Positions 13,710 through 14,416 of a stretch of DNA of 14,416 bases are shown here, one piece after another (the stretch's first letter is position 1; every line of letters starts with the position of its first letter). Below the pieces are notes generated by a model that worked only from the letters and a program-made list of their open reading frames with translations, was not told the DNA's origin and did no database searches. Position numbers and translations under genes: made by a program. This DNA is from Firmicutes bacterium UBA5010 (GTDB lineage: Bacteria > Bacillota > Clostridia > Tissierellales > Sedimentibacteraceae), in contig DGYI01000003.1 in NCBI GenBank assembly GCA_002396645.1, positions 1-14,416 of the forward strand. The letters are read 5' to 3'.

Positions 13710-13985
13710 TTGGCTGAAAATAAGAAAATATTAATATCTATTCCTGAAAACTTATTGAAGGAATTAGATATTGCCTCTAAGAATGATAACACAAACAGGA
13801 GTGACTTCATCAGGAAATCTATTAAGTTCTATTTGATTGAGAAAAGAAAAATAGAAATTAGAGAAAAAATGAGAGCCGGTTATTTAGAAATGAGTAATAT
13901 TAATAAGAGCATCACCGAAGAGTATTCAGAAGGAGACTATGAAGACTTTTTAAGTTATGAAACAAAACTATTGGGAAGTGAGTAA
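13710..13985 (+). CDS. ndoAI: EndoAI-type antitoxin, ribbon-helix-helix
   Basis: A 91-residue antitoxin. The N-terminus has the RHH pattern: strand KKILISIPENLLKEL, then helices with NRSDFIRKSIKFYL. It gives a DNA-binding dimer that represses its own operon. The C-terminal half (YLEMSNINKSITEEY...DYEDFLSYE) is acidic and helical and should wrap the toxin to block its RNA site. I use TTG 13710 because GAGGTGG at 13698-13704 is five bases upstream; the in-frame GTG at 13701 lies within that ribosome binding site. It ends one base before the toxin start, so the two are translationally coupled. Confidence 0.9.
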   Translation: MAENKKILISIPENLLKELDIASKNDNTNRSDFIRKSIKFYLIEKRKIEIREKMRAGYLEMSNINKSITEEYSEGDYEDFLSYETKLLGSE

Positions 13986-13986
13986 T

Positions 13987-14337
13987 TTGATTGTAAAAAG
14001 GGGAGATGTATACTATGCCGATCTAAGTCCTGTAATTGGATCAGAACAAGGCGGAGTTAGACCGGTATTAGTTATACAGAACAATATTGGAAATAAATAT
14101 AGTCCTACAGTTATAGTTTCAGCCATTACATCTCAAATTAACAAAGCTAAACTGCCTACACATATTGAAATAAGTTCTCAAGATTTCAGCTTGCCTAAAG
14201 ATTCAGTTGTTCTTTTGGAACAAATAAGAACTATAGACAAAAAAAGATTGAAAGAAAGAATAGGAAAATTTGATATAAAACTGATGTCAGAGGTTGATGA
14301 TTGTCTTAAAATTAGTTTGGGCCTGATTGATTTTTAA
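13987..14337 (+). CDS. ndoA: EndoA (MazF-family) mRNA interferase toxin
   Basis: A 116-residue endoribonuclease of the PemK/MazF family, the same length as B. subtilis EndoA, which cuts single-stranded mRNA at UACAU. Landmarks: VKRGDVYYADLSPVIGSEQG with GGVRPVLVIQN, KYSPTVIVSAIT, KAKLPTHIEI and VLLEQIRTIDK. The catalytic pair Arg25 and Thr48 of the EndoA type is present. The start is TTG 13987, matching the family N-terminus (MIVKRGDVY), with GAAGTGAG of the antitoxin end as ribosome binding site. It follows ndoAI after one base. Both genes start with TTG, which should keep translation modest. Confidence 0.96.
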   Translation: MIVKRGDVYYADLSPVIGSEQGGVRPVLVIQNNIGNKYSPTVIVSAITSQINKAKLPTHIEISSQDFSLPKDSVVLLEQIRTIDKKRLKERIGKFDIKLMSEVDDCLKISLGLIDF

Positions 14338-14365
14338 AATCAATTACATAGAAAGTAGTAAGCAA

Positions 14366-14388
14366 ACAGTGCTTAAAGCACTGTCTTT
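14366..14388 (+). terminator. Weak terminator after ndoA
   Basis: ACAGTGC / GCACTGT stem around TTAAA (about 14366-14384), followed by CTTTG and, after a short gap, TTTTT. The T run is not adjacent, so efficiency may be low. Confidence 0.45.
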
Positions 14389-14416
14389 GAAAATTTTTAA
14401 ATAAAAAATAAGCACG

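Overview
The window is AT-rich DNA from a low-GC Gram-positive bacterium, most likely a spore-forming anaerobic clostridial (Clostridia/Tissierellia) genome. Reasons: strong GGAGG-type ribosome binding sites, TTG/GTG starts, a copper-amine-oxidase-type stalk-domain protein, a GerS/YdcC-like lipoprotein, and the acpS ... ndoAI-ndoA neighbourhood known from Bacillus and clostridia. The species cannot be fixed from the sequence.

Region 1 (1-7371) looks like the right-hand end of a prophage. It opens with a tightly packed lysis cassette: a coiled-coil membrane protein, a small membrane protein, a holin-like protein and an M23 peptidase endolysin, with overlapping ends. Independently transcribed cargo genes follow: a small two-TM protein, a secreted stalk-domain protein with an internal duplication, a lipoprotein, and a membrane-anchored TPR protein with an almost identical 102-bp repeat array. 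Several have their own promoter and terminator, as expected of lysogenic-conversion genes. The region ends with a regulatory patch: a 58-aa ribbon-helix-helix (RHH) repressor with direct-repeat operators around its promoter, a Rha-type phage regulator, and two paralogous minus-strand small RNA genes flanking the RHH gene. Each RNA gene has a consensus extended -10 promoter, a conserved 5' segment and a hairpin followed by seven U. This is the most novel item here.

Region 2 (about 7320-9170) is probably chromosomal. A convergent minus-strand gene for an Asn-rich, Cys-containing protein of unknown function runs through a terminator into the 3' end of the Rha gene, suggesting its tail was altered at the phage/host junction. 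It is followed by a cyclophilin-type peptidyl-prolyl isomerase.

Region 3 (9171-12347, minus strand) holds a methyl-accepting chemotaxis protein and uracil phosphoribosyltransferase (upp). They are separated by a 776-bp AT-rich gap holding a plus-strand promoter with a possible 26-codon ORF or small RNA, a minus-strand terminator and a palindrome related to one at the MCP stop codon.

Region 4 (12452-14416, plus strand) starts with a divergent promoter region shared with upp. It continues with acpS (holo-ACP synthase), a GerS/YdcC-like lipoprotein, and the ndoAI-ndoA (EndoAI/EndoA, MazEF-type) antitoxin-toxin pair. The alr gene that sits between the lipoprotein and ndoAI in Bacillus subtilis is absent.
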